Under the pieces are notes generated by a model. That model saw only the letters and a list, made by a program, of their open reading frames with translations. It was not told the origin of the DNA and did no database searches. DNA of 64,000 nucleotides from Halomonas litopenaei. GTDB taxonomy: Bacteria > Pseudomonadota > Gammaproteobacteria > Pseudomonadales > Halomonadaceae. The translations under genes and the position numbers were made by a program. The stretch spans positions 124,001-188,000 of the forward strand of contig NZ_PXNS01000009.1 in NCBI RefSeq assembly GCF_003045775.1, in the 5' to 3' direction. The number at the start of each line of letters is the position of its first letter. Positions within the stretch are counted from its first letter, which is position 1. Shown here piece by piece: positions 1-9,535 of this stretch.

Positions 1-351
1 GAGGCCTACTATCAGGCGGCGCGCATCGATCGCGCTTCACGCTGGGCGGTGTTTCGCTATATCCAGCTACCCAAGCTCACCAACGTACTGGTGATCGGGG
101 TGCTGCTGCGTTTCATGCATTCCTTCATGATCTACGCCGAACCCTTCGTGTTGACCGGCGGCGGGCCGGGAAGCGCGACCACCTTCCTCAGTCAATCGCT
201 GGCGATCATGGCCACCGCCCAGTTCGATGTAGGGCCTTCGGCGGCCTTTTCGCTGATCTACTTCCTGATCATCCTGCTGGTCTGCTGGGTGTTCTATACC
301 GCCATCATGAATCTGCAGAAGGACCGGCAGGGAGGGGCTCGCCATGACTGA
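1..351 (+). CDS. glpP: Glycerol/sugar ABC transporter permease (partial, C-terminal part)
   Basis: This is the last 116 codons of an inner-membrane permease; the start lies outside the window. The first visible residues (EAYYQAARIDRASRW) form the cytoplasmic EAA loop that binds the ATPase, and hydrophobic segments follow. It overlaps the next permease gene by 8 nt, as usual for paired CUT1-type permeases. The downstream order permease, DUF2160 protein, about 580-residue binding protein matches the glpP-glpQ-glpU-glpV order of the rhizobial glycerol transporter, so glycerol is the inferred substrate. The ATPase genes would be upstream, outside the window. Confidence 0.8.
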   Translation, partial: EAYYQAARIDRASRWAVFRYIQLPKLTNVLVIGVLLRFMHSFMIYAEPFVLTGGGPGSATTFLSQSLAIMATAQFDVGPSAAFSLIYFLIILLVCWVFYTAIMNLQKDRQGGARHD

Positions 352-1237
352 TTCCACGCCATCCAGTCCCGACCAGGTGCGAAAGCGCGCGGAAAAGGAG
401 GCGGCCCGCCGCCGTCGGCAGGGCCGTTCGACAGGACGACGCTTTCGACGTGGCTTCTTGATGCTGGCCTACATCGTGTTCGTGCTGCTGCCGATCTACT
501 GGCTGGTCAACATGTCGCTGCAGACCAACAGCGAGATCCTCGGCGAGCTGACCCTGTGGCCGCAATCGCTGACCTTGGCCAACTACGCCAAGATATTCAC
601 CGACCCGAGCTGGTACATGGGCTACGTCAACTCGATCACCTATGTGTTGATGAACATGGCGATCAGCATGAGCGTGGCGCTACCGGCGGCCTATGCCTTC
701 AGTCGCTACCGTTTCATCGGTGACAAGCACCTGTTCTTCTGGCTGTTGACCAACATGATGGCGCCGCCGGCGGTGTTCCTGCTGCCGTACTTTCAGCTCT
801 ACTACACGGTGGGCCTTTTCGATACCCACATCGCCGTGGCGCTGGCCCACTGTCTGTTCAATATTCCGCTGGCGGTATGGATCCTCGAAGGCTTCATGTC
901 CAGCGTGCCCAAGGAGATCGACGAGACCGCCTTTATCGATGGCTACAGCTTCCCGCGCTTCTTCGTCCAGGTGTTCATTCCGATGATTCGCTCCGGCATC
1001 GGCGTGACGCTGTTCTTCCTGTTCATGTTCTCCTGGGTCGAGCTGTTGCTGGCACGCACTCTGACCTCCACCGAGGCCCAGCCCATCGCCTCGGTGATGA
1101 CGCGAACCTCGACCGCCTCGGGCATCGACTGGGGCACCCTGGCGGCGGCCGGGGTACTGACCATCGTGCCCGGCATCGTGGTGGTGTTCTTCGTGCGCCA
1201 TCACATCGCCAAGGGCTTTGCCCTGGGCCGGACCTGA
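344..1237 (+). CDS. glpQ: Glycerol/sugar ABC transporter permease, second subunit
   Basis: Product of 297 residues, a MalG/CUT1-type inner-membrane permease. A charged cytoplasmic N-terminus of about 35 residues precedes the first membrane segment (about 38-60), and several more helices follow. The EAA loop is visible near residues 190-210 (EIDETAFIDGYSF). The gene starts 8 nt inside the preceding permease gene, so the two are probably translationally coupled and form the heterodimeric channel. Glycerol specificity is inferred from the neighbouring DUF2160 and binding-protein genes. Confidence 0.85.
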   Translation: MTDSTPSSPDQVRKRAEKEAARRRRQGRSTGRRFRRGFLMLAYIVFVLLPIYWLVNMSLQTNSEILGELTLWPQSLTLANYAKIFTDPSWYMGYVNSITYVLMNMAISMSVALPAAYAFSRYRFIGDKHLFFWLLTNMMAPPAVFLLPYFQLYYTVGLFDTHIAVALAHCLFNIPLAVWILEGFMSSVPKEIDETAFIDGYSFPRFFVQVFIPMIRSGIGVTLFFLFMFSWVELLLARTLTSTEAQPIASVMTRTSTASGIDWGTLAAAGVLTIVPGIVVVFFVRHHIAKGFALGRT

Positions 1238-1248
1238 GGAGCACCGAC

Positions 1249-1521
1249 ATGGACTGGATGGTATGGACCCTGCCCACGGCGATCTTCTTTGGTGTCATTG
1301 CGCTGTTGCTGGTGGTCATGACGACCTGGGAGCTGGTATCGCCGACTCGGGAACGGCGCGGTTTTCTGCCGATCAGCACCACCCGGGGGGACCGTTTCTT
1401 CATCGGCATGCTGTCGGCGGCCTACATCCATCTGGCGGTCGTGGGCTTCACCAGCCTGAGTCTGTGGCTGGCGCTGGGCGTATCGGTGGTGTGGATGCTG
1501 GTCCTGCTGCGATGGGGCTAG
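1249..1521 (+). CDS. DUF2160 family small membrane protein of the glycerol transporter operon
   Basis: Product of 90 residues with three predicted hydrophobic segments (about 5-25, 45-65 and 70-88) and a polar loop between the first two. The start is the ATG after GAGGAGCACCGAC, 11 nt past the upstream permease stop. Proteins of this family occur between the permease and binding-protein genes of Glp-type glycerol transporters, where the rhizobial equivalent is called GlpU; its function is not established. The operon position is the main support for a role in this transporter. Confidence 0.75.
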   Translation: MDWMVWTLPTAIFFGVIALLLVVMTTWELVSPTRERRGFLPISTTRGDRFFIGMLSAAYIHLAVVGFTSLSLWLALGVSVVWMLVLLRWG

Positions 1522-1587
1522 CGGGGGCCAGGCTCCCTTCGACGACAACGATCGACCTGACGGTCGACGACAACAATAGAGGTGACC

Positions 1588-3327
1588 ATGAACGCTAGAC
1601 TCAAGCTGACCAGACTAGGTGCTGTGGGGCTATTGCTGCTCAGCGGCGGCGCCCTGGCCCAGGACGATCGAACGGCGGTGATCGAGCGCCTGGCCGACGA
1701 GGTGTTCAAGGACTCGACCCTGAGCCGCGAGGAACGCATCGCTGAACTGGAATGGTTTGCCAAGGCTGCCGAGCCGTTTGAAGGCATGGAGATCAACACC
1801 GTCGCCGAGGGCCTGACCACCCACACCTGGGAGCGCGACGTGCTGGCGCCGGCCTTTACCGAGCTGACCGGTATCGAGGTCACCCACAACATCATCGGCG
1901 AAGGTGATGTGGTGCAGAACATGCAGACCCAGATGCAGTCGGGGCGCAATATCTACGACGCCTACGTCAACGACTCGGACGCCATCGGTACCCACATTCG
2001 CTACGGCTCGACCATCAACCTGAGCGAGGCCATGGCCAACGAGTGGAAGGACCTGACGCTGCCGACCCTCGATCTGGACGACTTTATCGGTATTCAATAC
2101 ACCACCGGGCCCGACGGCAGCATCTACCAACTGCCCGACCAGCAGTTCGCCAACCTCTACTGGTTCCGCTATGACTGGTTCCAGCGCGATGATCTGAAGG
2201 CACAGTTCAAGGACATCTACGGCTATGATCTGGGTGTGCCCACCAACTGGACCGCCTATCAGGACATCGCCGAGTTCTTCAGCGAGCACGTCGGCGAGAT
2301 CGACGGTCAGAAGGTCTACGGCCACATGGACTACGGCCGTCGGGATCCGTCGCTGGGGTGGCGCTTCCATGACTCCTGGCTGTCCATGGCCGGCATGGGC
2401 AGTCCCGGGGTGCCGTTCGGCAACCCGGTAGACGACTGGGGCATTCGGGTCGATGAAGAGAGCCACCCGGTGGGGGCCAGCGTCAGCCGTGGCGGCGCCA
2501 CCAATTCACCGGCCTCGGTGTTCGCCGTCACGAAGATGGTGGAGTGGCTTCGAGACTATGCGCCGCCCGAAGCCCAGGGCATGACCTTCGGCGAGGCCGG
2601 GCCGGTGCCGGCCCAGGGCAACGTGGCCCAGCAGATGTTCTGGTACACCGCCTTTACCGCCGACATGGTCAGTCCCGATGTGGCGGTGACCGACGATGAG
2701 GGCAATCCCAAGTGGCGCATGGCGCCGTCTCCCACCGGCCCGTACTGGGAAGAGGGGATGAAAGTCGGCTATCAGGACGTGGGGGCCTGGACCTTCTTCG
2801 ATTCGACGCCGGAGGATCGGCGCAGCGCGGCCTGGCTGTTTGCCCAGTTCACCGTGTCCAAGACCGTCTCGCTGGAGAAGCTGATGGCGGGGCTGACGCC
2901 GATCCGCCGGTCCGACATCTTCTCCGACCAGATGACCGAGATGGCGCCGAAGCTGGGTGGCCTGGTGGAATTCTACCGCAGTCCCAACGAGTCCAACTGG
3001 ACGCCTACCGGCACCAACGTGCCTGACTATCCGCGCATGGCGCCGCTGTGGTGGCAGAATCTGGCCCCCGCGGTCAATGGCGACATCTCGGCCCAGGAGG
3101 CCTTGGATAATCTGGCCGGTGACCTCGACAACATCATGGCGCGTCTGGCGCGGGCCAAGGTGTTTGCCACCTACGCGCCGGTGCTCAATGAACCCAAGGA
3201 CCCCGAAGAATGGTTGAGCCAGCCCGGCGCGCCCAAGGCCAAGCTGGACAACGAAATGCCCCAGGGCACCACGGTGCCCTACGAGCAGATGATGGAGGAA
3301 TGGATGTCGGCCGGTACCCGTGAGTAG
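1588..3327 (+). CDS. glpV: Periplasmic substrate-binding protein of the glycerol-type ABC transporter
   Basis: Product of 579 residues, much longer than typical sugar-binding proteins (about 400-450) and close to the GlpV size class. A Sec signal peptide is clear: basic start MNARLKLTR, hydrophobic core, cleavage after ALA near residue 25. The mature part has the type I extracellular solute-binding fold signature around [13 protein letters not shown] and many aromatic residues. The ATG at 1588 has GAGGTG just upstream and is preferred to the in-frame GTG at 1582. This is the last gene of the operon; a hairpin follows. Confidence 0.82.
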   Translation: MNARLKLTRLGAVGLLLLSGGALAQDDRTAVIERLADEVFKDSTLSREERIAELEWFAKAAEPFEGMEINTVAEGLTTHTWERDVLAPAFTELTGIEVTHNIIGEGDVVQNMQTQMQSGRNIYDAYVNDSDAIGTHIRYGSTINLSEAMANEWKDLTLPTLDLDDFIGIQYTTGPDGSIYQLPDQQFANLYWFRYDWFQRDDLKAQFKDIYGYDLGVPTNWTAYQDIAEFFSEHVGEIDGQKVYGHMDYGRRDPSLGWRFHDSWLSMAGMGSPGVPFGNPVDDWGIRVDEESHPVGASVSRGGATNSPASVFAVTKMVEWLRDYAPPEAQGMTFGEAGPVPAQGNVAQQMFWYTAFTADMVSPDVAVTDDEGNPKWRMAPSPTGPYWEEGMKVGYQDVGAWTFFDSTPEDRRSAAWLFAQFTVSKTVSLEKLMAGLTPIRRSDIFSDQMTEMAPKLGGLVEFYRSPNESNWTPTGTNVPDYPRMAPLWWQNLAPAVNGDISAQEALDNLAGDLDNIMARLARAKVFATYAPVLNEPKDPEEWLSQPGAPKAKLDNEMPQGTTVPYEQMMEEWMSAGTRE

Positions 3328-3399
3328 GACGGGGACTTGTGCGCAGGTGACGGCGCTTCGCAGGTCGCCTTTCGTGCATGGCCCCTGATGTGCAGGACG

Positions 3400-3431
3400 C
3401 CGGGCCCTCGCTGGAGACAGCGGGGGCCCGG
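3400..3431 (+). terminator. Hairpin after the transporter operon
   Basis: A 14-bp stem (CCGGGCCCTCGCTG against its complement with one mismatch) and a 4-nt loop lie 73 bp after the binding-protein stop. No clear T-run follows, so termination efficiency is uncertain; it could instead protect the mRNA 3' end. Confidence 0.5.
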
Positions 3432-3592
3432 TGCCTTGTGGGCAATTCATGGCGCCGGCTGGATAGCGCAGGCTGGATGAGAGGAGCGTCTGCCAAGCGT
3501 TGGCGGTGGCGTCGAAAGACGCGCAAAATTTTGCCGAAACGTTGCGCGTGCGTTGGTACCATAGCCGGCGTTTGTCCACCGCGGAGCCCTCC

Positions 3593-4846
3593 ATGTCAGA
3601 CCCCTCGTCCTCTTCCTCGCCCGTCGCCCCATCGGCGGATTCCTTGCCTCGGCTGGCGCTGGTCGGTGCCCAGATGCTGTTCGTGGCGTTCGGCGCCCTG
3701 GTGCTGGTGCCATTGCTGACCGGCCTCGATCCCAACGTCGCCATGTTCACCGCCGGTATCGGCACCCTGGTGTTCCATCTGACCACGCGTCTGACGGTTC
3801 CGGTGTTTCTGGCGTCGTCCTTTGCCTTTATTGCCCCTATTCAGGGCTCCATCGCCCACTTTGGTGTCTCCGCCACCCTGGGCGGGCTGATCGCTGCCGG
3901 TTTCGTCTACGTGGCGATCTCCCAGGCGGTTCGGCTGAAGGGGACGGGGTGGCTGCATCGGCTGCTGCCGCCGGTGGTGGTAGGACCGGTGATCATGGTC
4001 ATCGGTCTTGCCCTGGCACCAGTCGCGGTGAGCATGGCCACCGGCGAGAACAGCGAGACCATCGGTTACACCCAGGCCATGGTGCTGTCCATGTCGAGCC
4101 TGCTGGTGACGCTGATCCTGGCGGTCTTCGGGCGCGGTCTGTTGCGCCTGGTGCCGATCATGGGGGGGATCGTCACCGGCTATCTGATGGCATTGCTGAT
4201 GGGAGTGGTCGACTTCAGCCCGGTACGTGAGGCGGCCTGGCTGGCGTTGCCATCCTTCACCGCGCCGAGCTTTCACTGGGCGGCGGTCCTGTTCATGATC
4301 CCCGTCGCCATCGCGCCGGCGGTGGAGCATATCGGTGATATGGTGGCGATCGGCTCGGTGACCCGACGCAACTACCTGGAGAAACCAGGCCTTCACCGCA
4401 CCCTGTTGGGCGACGGCCTGGCGACCATTTCGGCGGCGCTGTTCGGTGGGCCGCCCAACACCACTTACTCGGAGGTCACCGGGGCGGTCACCCTGACCCG
4501 CGCCTTCAATCCGATGTTCATGGTGTCCGCCGCACTGGTAGCCATCACCTTGGCCTTCGTCGCCAAGCTGGGGGCAGTATTGCAGACCATTCCTACCCCG
4601 GTGATGGGCGGGATCATGACCCTGCTGTTCGGCTCCATCGCGGTGGTCGGCATGAATACCCTGGTGCGCGCCGGCAAACCCCTGACCGCCCCGCGTAACC
4701 TGGTGGTGGTCTCGCTGATCCTGGTGTTCGGCATCGGTGGTATGCAGTTCGGCGATGGCCAGTTCGCCCTGCAGGGGGTCAGCCTCGCCGCCTTGATCGG
4801 CATCGCCCTTAACCTGGTGTTGCCCCGGGCCAGCGAGGACGAATGA
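3593..4846 (+). CDS. Uracil/xanthine permease family (NCS2) transporter
   Basis: Product of 417 residues from the ATG at 3593; in-frame codons upstream lack a ribosome site. This is a polytopic proton-nucleobase symporter resembling E. coli UraA: SSFAFIAP in the N-terminal half, a substrate-site motif VEHIGD near residue 243, and PNTTYSE with its conserved glutamate near 290. Where UraA has a histidine two residues after the second motif's glycine region, this protein has aspartate, as in xanthine-type relatives, so the exact base carried is open. It stands alone between the transporter operon and the regulator. Confidence 0.85.
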   Translation: MSDPSSSSSPVAPSADSLPRLALVGAQMLFVAFGALVLVPLLTGLDPNVAMFTAGIGTLVFHLTTRLTVPVFLASSFAFIAPIQGSIAHFGVSATLGGLIAAGFVYVAISQAVRLKGTGWLHRLLPPVVVGPVIMVIGLALAPVAVSMATGENSETIGYTQAMVLSMSSLLVTLILAVFGRGLLRLVPIMGGIVTGYLMALLMGVVDFSPVREAAWLALPSFTAPSFHWAAVLFMIPVAIAPAVEHIGDMVAIGSVTRRNYLEKPGLHRTLLGDGLATISAALFGGPPNTTYSEVTGAVTLTRAFNPMFMVSAALVAITLAFVAKLGAVLQTIPTPVMGGIMTLLFGSIAVVGMNTLVRAGKPLTAPRNLVVVSLILVFGIGGMQFGDGQFALQGVSLAALIGIALNLVLPRASEDE

Positions 4847-4950
4847 ACCCTGCTATTACCATGGCCCGGCGTGACAGCCGGGCCATCGGCTGTTGGCGAC
4901 CGGGCACTGACGATCATGCCCTGTCGTCGTCTTTGATCAATGATGTAGCT

Positions 4951-5113
4951 GCTCTCCGCCATCGGAAAAGGTGGGGGGAATTAATGGTGCAACTTCTCGC
5001 CACCACCGGAAAAGGTGGGGGCAATCAATGGTGCAGTTGCTCTCCGCCATCGGAGACGGTGGGGGGCAATCAATGGTGCAGTTGCTCTCCGCCATCGGAA
5101 AAGGTGGGGGGAG
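4951..5113. repeat. 44-45 bp tandem repeat, about 3.6 copies
   Basis: Units begin near 4951, 4995, 5039 and 5084 and contain CTCCGCCATCGGAAAAGGTG followed by a GGTGCAGTTG segment. Copies 3 and 4 are nearly identical; copy 2 has diverged most. The last copy overlaps the 3' end of the minus-strand XRE-cupin gene and encodes its last residues, so the array looks like serial duplication of that gene end. Confidence 0.85.
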
Positions 5114-5651
5114 TGTTCGCACTGACAATCACGCATTCCTGATCCCCCAGGTTGCGAAACCGATGGGGCAGGCGTGAGTCGAAGTAGTAGGCGTCGCCGG
5201 GGCCGAGCAGACCTGTCTCGCCGTTGACGGTGATCTCGATCTCGCCGGTGATGATGACGCCGCCTTCCTCGCCGTCGTGTTCAAGCATCTCTTCGCCGGT
5301 ATCGGCTCCGGGCGGATAGCGCTCGTGGAGCACCGACATGCGTCGGTCCGGGCGTCTGGCCGCGACAAGCCGCCAGGACAGATGGCCATCGCCGATCTCG
5401 GTGAGCTCCGCGGCACGATAGAAGGGGCTGGGGTGGTTCGGTTCGTCACCCGCGAAGAAGGCGCTGATCGATACCGGCAAAGCGTCAAGAATCTTCTTAA
5501 GCGAGCTGACCGATGGGCTCACATTGTTAAGCTCAATCAGCGAAATGGTGCTGTTGGTCACACCGGCTCTTTTCGCCAGTTCGCGTTGAGAAAGCTGCTT
5601 TTCCTGTCGTAGTTGGCGCAATCTGGCGCCGACGTCGAAACTGTCTTCCAT
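5070..5651 (-). CDS. XRE family regulator with C-terminal cupin domain (PuuR-like)
   Basis: Product of 193 residues from the ATG at 5651 (upstream GGGAAACAGG); an extended start at 5729 would add 26 residues that relatives lack. Residues about 8-65 are an XRE helix-turn-helix (SQRELAKRAGVTNSTISLIE); residues about 110-180 are a cupin barrel (GEEGGVIITGEIEITVNG). Relatives such as E. coli PuuR end at a TPTTF-like motif; here SANTPPTF is followed by nine extra residues encoded by the adjacent tandem repeat. The gene is divergent from the molybdenum cofactor operon; its target is unknown. Confidence 0.82.
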   Translation of the reverse strand: MEDSFDVGARLRQLRQEKQLSQRELAKRAGVTNSTISLIELNNVSPSVSSLKKILDALPVSISAFFAGDEPNHPSPFYRAAELTEIGDGHLSWRLVAARRPDRRMSVLHERYPPGADTGEEMLEHDGEEGGVIITGEIEITVNGETGLLGPGDAYYFDSRLPHRFRNLGDQECVIVSANTPPTFSDGGEQLHH

Positions 5652-5826
5652 CCTGTTTCCCGTCTCGGCAAAGCCGATGTTGTGCATAATGATGGACACA
5701 TGATACCCGCTAACGTCGCTGTCCGACATCCCTGGCGTCTACTGTCTACCCCGATACGCTCATGGCAGCCTGCGGGTGGCTAAGGCATCATGGAGGATGC
5801 TGTCGACGACCAATAAAAGAGGTGCA

Positions 5827-6438
5827 ATGGTGGCGAGGCTGGACGCGAAGGAGATAAGCGGCGTGGTTCTGGCGGGAGGCCAGGGGCGACGCATGGGGGG
5901 AGTCGACAAGGGGCTGGTGCCGTTCGACGGCAAGCCGCTGGCGGCGCACGCCGTTGCCTGTCTGAAGCCCCATGTGGCTAGCGTGATGATCAATGCCAAT
6001 CGCCATCTGGACGAGTACGCGGCTCTCGCCGATCGAGTGGTCGAGGATCACCAGGCGGGCTACCACGGACCCTTGATGGGCATCTACAGTGGTCTGGTCG
6101 CGTCCTCTACGCCCTGGGTGGTGGTGGTGCCCTGTGACAGCCCGGCGCTGCCCGCCGATCTGGTGCCCCGGCTGGTGGCTGGCTGGCGCGATGGGCTGGA
6201 TATTGTCGTCGCCCATGACGGCGAGCGGCTGCACCCCGTGGTGGCGTTGCTGTCCCGTCACCTGCATGAGGATCTCGCGGCGGTACTGGAGCAGGGCGAA
6301 CGCAAGATCGACCGCTGGTACGATCGCCACCGCTGGGATCGGGTCGACGTCAGCGACTGCGCTGCCGCCTTCGCCAATCTCAACACCGAAGAGGAAAGAC
6401 GACGGCTGGAGGCGTGTCGCCAGGAGCGTGACTCATGA
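5827..6438 (+). CDS. mobA: Molybdenum cofactor guanylyltransferase MobA
   Basis: Product of 203 residues. MobA transfers GMP from GTP to molybdopterin to give the MGD cofactor in the cytoplasm. The nucleotide-binding loop is visible at the N-terminus (LAGGQGRRMGGVDKG), with PCDSPALP as the metal-binding region near residue 100. The ATG at 5827 has AGAGGTG upstream; an in-frame ATG at 5776 has none. First gene of a six-gene operon, overlapping mobB by 4 nt. Confidence 0.93.
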   Translation: MVARLDAKEISGVVLAGGQGRRMGGVDKGLVPFDGKPLAAHAVACLKPHVASVMINANRHLDEYAALADRVVEDHQAGYHGPLMGIYSGLVASSTPWVVVVPCDSPALPADLVPRLVAGWRDGLDIVVAHDGERLHPVVALLSRHLHEDLAAVLEQGERKIDRWYDRHRWDRVDVSDCAAAFANLNTEEERRRLEACRQERDS

Positions 6439-7004
6439 CGCAGGCGCTGAGCTTGCGCCCCGATCAGCCGCTGTTGGGCATCGCCGCCTGGAGCGGGACC
6501 GGCAAGACCACCCTGCTCGAACGTCTGGTACCGATGTTGAAGGGTGCCGGGCTCAAGGTGGCGGTGATCAAGCACGCCCACCACCGCTTCGAGGTAGACC
6601 AGCCTGGCAAGGACAGTCATCGCCTGCGTATGGCGGGGGCCGAACCTATCCTGATCGCCTCCCGCGCCCGGCTGGCATTGATGATGGAGACGCCGGGGGG
6701 CGAAGAGGCCGATCTGGCAACCCTGCTGGCCATGGTCGCGCCGCTGGAACCGCAACTGGTGCTGGTCGAGGGCTTCAAGGACTGGCCTTTGCCCAAGCTG
6801 GAGCTCCATCGGCCGGCGCTGGAAAAGCCGCTGATGGTGGAAGACGATCCATGGATTCAGGCCGTCGCCAGTGACGCGCCCCTGGCGACAAGGGGCGATG
6901 TGCTCGATCTCAATGATCATGACGCCATCGCCGCCTGGGTCCAGGCCTGGGTGAGGCGTTGGCCCGAGTGGATTGTCGCGCACCAGGGAGGAGAACCGTC
7001 ATGA
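6435..7004 (+). CDS. mobB: Molybdopterin-guanine dinucleotide biosynthesis adaptor MobB
   Basis: Product of 189 residues. A P-loop GTPase-type protein that assists MobA; the Walker A motif is WSGTGKTTLLERL near residue 20, followed by the family-typical VIKHAHH and a later VLVEGFKDWPLPK. It starts in the mobA stop codon and ends 4 nt into moeA, so the three genes are translationally coupled. Confidence 0.92.
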   Translation: MTQALSLRPDQPLLGIAAWSGTGKTTLLERLVPMLKGAGLKVAVIKHAHHRFEVDQPGKDSHRLRMAGAEPILIASRARLALMMETPGGEEADLATLLAMVAPLEPQLVLVEGFKDWPLPKLELHRPALEKPLMVEDDPWIQAVASDAPLATRGDVLDLNDHDAIAAWVQAWVRRWPEWIVAHQGGEPS

Positions 7005-8251
7005 CAACGCTCTCCTGTTTCGATCTTGGTGAGCGCATGCTCGGCGTCGTGGAGGCGCGCGATGCCCTGTTGACGCTGGTAGCTGGTCGCCTGGCGGCGG
7101 AAAAGGTGCCCCTGGCCAGGGCCCACGGCCGAGTGCTGGCCGAGGCGGTAGAAGCGCCTTTCGATGTGCCCGGGCATACCAACTCCGCGATGGATGGGGT
7201 GGCGCTCAACTGGTCGACCGAGGACCCCGGCGAGGTCTTTCTCCAGGTGGGAGAAGCCCTGGCGGGGCAGCCTTTTCAGGGTCGCCTGGGCGAAGGTGAG
7301 TGTATTGCCATCACCACGGGGGCGCCCTTGCCGCCAGGGGCCGACACCGTGGTCATGCTCGAACAGCTCGAGCGAGATGGCGATCGTGTGAGGGTGACAC
7401 GCGCCGACCGCGTCAAGCAGGGGCAGAATGTGCGCCAGGCGGGCGAGGATCTGCGTGCCGGCCAGGTGGCCATTGCAGCAGGCAGGCGCCTCGAAGCCGC
7501 CGCGCTTGGCCTGTTGGCGTCTCTCGGGCAGGCCGAGGTCCGGGTGCGGCGACGTCCTCGGGTAGCCGTGTTCTCCACCGGCGATGAGGTCACGGCACCC
7601 GGTGAGGCACGCGCCCAGGCGGCGATCTATGATGCCAACCGCTATTCTCTGATGGGGTTGTTGCAGGAGCACGGCGCCGAGGTAATCGATCTCGGCATCG
7701 TCGCCGATGACACCGACGCCCTGGTCGAACAGCTCGCTGACGCCGCCCGGACCGCGGATCTGGTGGTCTCCAGTGGCGGAGTGTCGGTGGGACAGGCCGA
7801 CCACACCCGGGAAGCGGTGGAGCGTCTTGGCAGGTTGACCCTGTGGCGGATCGCCATGCGGCCAGGCCGGCCCATGGCATGTGGGGTGATTGGCCCCGAC
7901 GAGACACCCTTGCTGGGACTGCCGGGTAACCCGGTGGCCTGCATGGTGACCTGTCTGGTGTTTGTGGTGCCGATGCTCGCGGCTCTGGAAGGGCGCTCAC
8001 CCACTCAGCCACGCTGGAAGGCCGTGGCCGGTAGCGCCTTTCGCAGCAGGGTCGGACGTACGGACTACAGTCGCGGTGTCTTTCACTGTGATGCGGACGG
8101 GAACTTGCGGGTGGTCAATACAGGCAATCAGGGTTCCGGTATTCTGTCGTCCATGGTCTCGGCCAATTGCCTGGTCGAGATTCCCGAGGATACGGACTCG
8201 GCGTCCATCGATGATATCGTGATGGTACTCCCTCTCTTTCGATTTTCCTGA
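7001..8251 (+). CDS. moeA: Molybdopterin molybdenumtransferase MoeA
   Basis: Product of 416 residues, the usual MoeA length (about 410). MoeA inserts molybdate into adenylylated molybdopterin. Family features are the early NSAMDG motif, GDEV near residue 195 and SSGGVSVG near residue 260, then PGRPMACG and LPGNPVA. The ATG at 7001 overlaps the mobB stop and has GGGAGGAG upstream; an in-frame start at 6959 is rejected. Confidence 0.94.
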   Translation: MTTLSCFDLGERMLGVVEARDALLTLVAGRLAAEKVPLARAHGRVLAEAVEAPFDVPGHTNSAMDGVALNWSTEDPGEVFLQVGEALAGQPFQGRLGEGECIAITTGAPLPPGADTVVMLEQLERDGDRVRVTRADRVKQGQNVRQAGEDLRAGQVAIAAGRRLEAAALGLLASLGQAEVRVRRRPRVAVFSTGDEVTAPGEARAQAAIYDANRYSLMGLLQEHGAEVIDLGIVADDTDALVEQLADAARTADLVVSSGGVSVGQADHTREAVERLGRLTLWRIAMRPGRPMACGVIGPDETPLLGLPGNPVACMVTCLVFVVPMLAALEGRSPTQPRWKAVAGSAFRSRVGRTDYSRGVFHCDADGNLRVVNTGNQGSGILSSMVSANCLVEIPEDTDSASIDDIVMVLPLFRFS

Positions 8252-8260
8252 GGCTTGAAC

Positions 8261-9073
8261 ATGACGCTTTCCCATCTCAACGCACGCGGCGAAGCCAACA
8301 TGGTCGATGTCGGCGACAAGGCAGCGACCCGACGGGAGGCGACGGCGACCGGAAGCATCTCCATGGCGCCGGAGACTCTGGCGCTGTTGAGCGATGGCAA
8401 GTTGCCCAAGGGCGACGTGCTGGCGACCGCCAGGATTGCCGGTATTCAGGCCGCGAAACGCACCCACGAGCTGATCCCGCTTTGCCACCAGCTGGCGTTG
8501 TCCAAGGTCAGCGTCGACTTCGAGATCGACGCCGAATCCAGCTGTGTCAGGGTGTCCGCCACCTGCCGTCTGACCGGACGGACCGGGGTCGAGATGGAAG
8601 CCCTGACGGCCGTATCGGTGGCCTGTCTCACCCTTTACGACATGTGCAAGGCGGTGGACAAGGAGATGGAGATCGGCGAAATCCACGTGGATGCCAAGCA
8701 GGGCGGCAAGTCCGGTGACTATCTGCGTCGGAACGCGACCGCTGCGACGGCAACGCCGATCGTGACCAGCCCCGAGAACAGCCCGGCGTTGACCCTGGGG
8801 CTTGCGTCCGCCGCGGAGCAGTGTGTCAGGGTGAAGTGCCTGGCTGAACTGCGCGAAAGGCTTGGCGTCGGTGAAGCATCGGTGCCACTGGACAGGTTGC
8901 CCAGTGCCGATGTTGCCGGTCTCAAGCAGGCACTGAAGACCCTGGATGATCGCTTCAAGGGGCTGGATGAAGGGCGTGTGCTGTGCGCCGTCAATCAGGT
9001 GATGGCGAGTGACGGTACCCGTCTGACCTGTGAGGACGAGGTGGCCTTCTTCCCGCCGGTGACAGGAGGCTGA
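8261..9073 (+). CDS. moaC/moaD: Fused MoaC-MoaD: cyclic pyranopterin monophosphate synthase and molybdopterin synthase small subunit
   Basis: Product of 270 residues, a single uninterrupted frame with two enzymes that are usually separate. Residues about 1-160 are MoaC ([25 protein letters not shown]), which makes cyclic pyranopterin monophosphate. A linker of about 25 residues leads to MoaD (residues about 185-270), ending [12 protein letters not shown], the same C-terminal Gly-Gly tail that carries the thiocarboxylate in E. coli MoaD. The tail is at the true C-terminus, so sulfur transfer remains possible. moaE follows 3 nt downstream. The start ATG at 8261 is 9 nt past moeA. Confidence 0.9.
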   Translation: MTLSHLNARGEANMVDVGDKAATRREATATGSISMAPETLALLSDGKLPKGDVLATARIAGIQAAKRTHELIPLCHQLALSKVSVDFEIDAESSCVRVSATCRLTGRTGVEMEALTAVSVACLTLYDMCKAVDKEMEIGEIHVDAKQGGKSGDYLRRNATAATATPIVTSPENSPALTLGLASAAEQCVRVKCLAELRERLGVGEASVPLDRLPSADVAGLKQALKTLDDRFKGLDEGRVLCAVNQVMASDGTRLTCEDEVAFFPPVTGG

Positions 9074-9076
9074 TCG

Positions 9077-9535
9077 ATGATACGCGTGCAGCATGAGACC
9101 TTCGATGCAGGTCATGAACAGCGCCGGATGCTCGAACATCGCACCGACATCGGAGCGGTGGTCAGCTTCACTGGACTGGTCAGGGACTTCAATGAACGCC
9201 CGGACGTCACGGCGCTGACGCTTGAGCATTATCCCGGCATGACCGAAGCGTCGCTGGCCGAGATCGAGGCTGAGGCGCGACAGCGCTGGCCGCTCGATGA
9301 GGTAACCCTGATCCACCGGATCGGTCGTCTGGAGCCCGGTGATCCCATCGTACTGGTGGTGGTGGCCAGCGCCCATCGGCGTGCCGCCTTCGAAGCCTGC
9401 GAATTCTTGATGGACCATCTGAAGACCCGGGCGCCATTCTGGAAGAAGGAGCACACCGAAAGCGGCGATTACTGGGTATCTGAACGTCGTCAGGATCATG
9501 ATGACGCCAAGCGTTGGGAGGTCGCTTCGCAATGA
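9077..9535 (+). CDS. moaE: Molybdopterin synthase catalytic subunit MoaE
   Basis: Product of 152 residues, normal for MoaE (about 150). It combines with the MoaD domain encoded just upstream to convert cyclic pyranopterin monophosphate to molybdopterin. Typical motifs: [29 protein letters not shown] and FWKKEH, with the substrate-binding lysines in the last one. Its stop overlaps the moaA start. Confidence 0.94.
   Translation: MIRVQHETFDAGHEQRRMLEHRTDIGAVVSFTGLVRDFNERPDVTALTLEHYPGMTEASLAEIEAEARQRWPLDEVTLIHRIGRLEPGDPIVLVVVASAHRRAAFEACEFLMDHLKTRAPFWKKEHTESGDYWVSERRQDHDDAKRWEVASQ

Noticed and set aside
2506-3786. 426-codon minus-strand open frame
   Set aside because: Antisense to the binding-protein gene and the start of the NCS2 permease; no recognisable protein features.
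4951-5113. Possible CRISPR array
   Set aside because: Units are directly adjacent with no unique spacers, and the unit is part of the regulator gene end; it is a simple tandem duplication.
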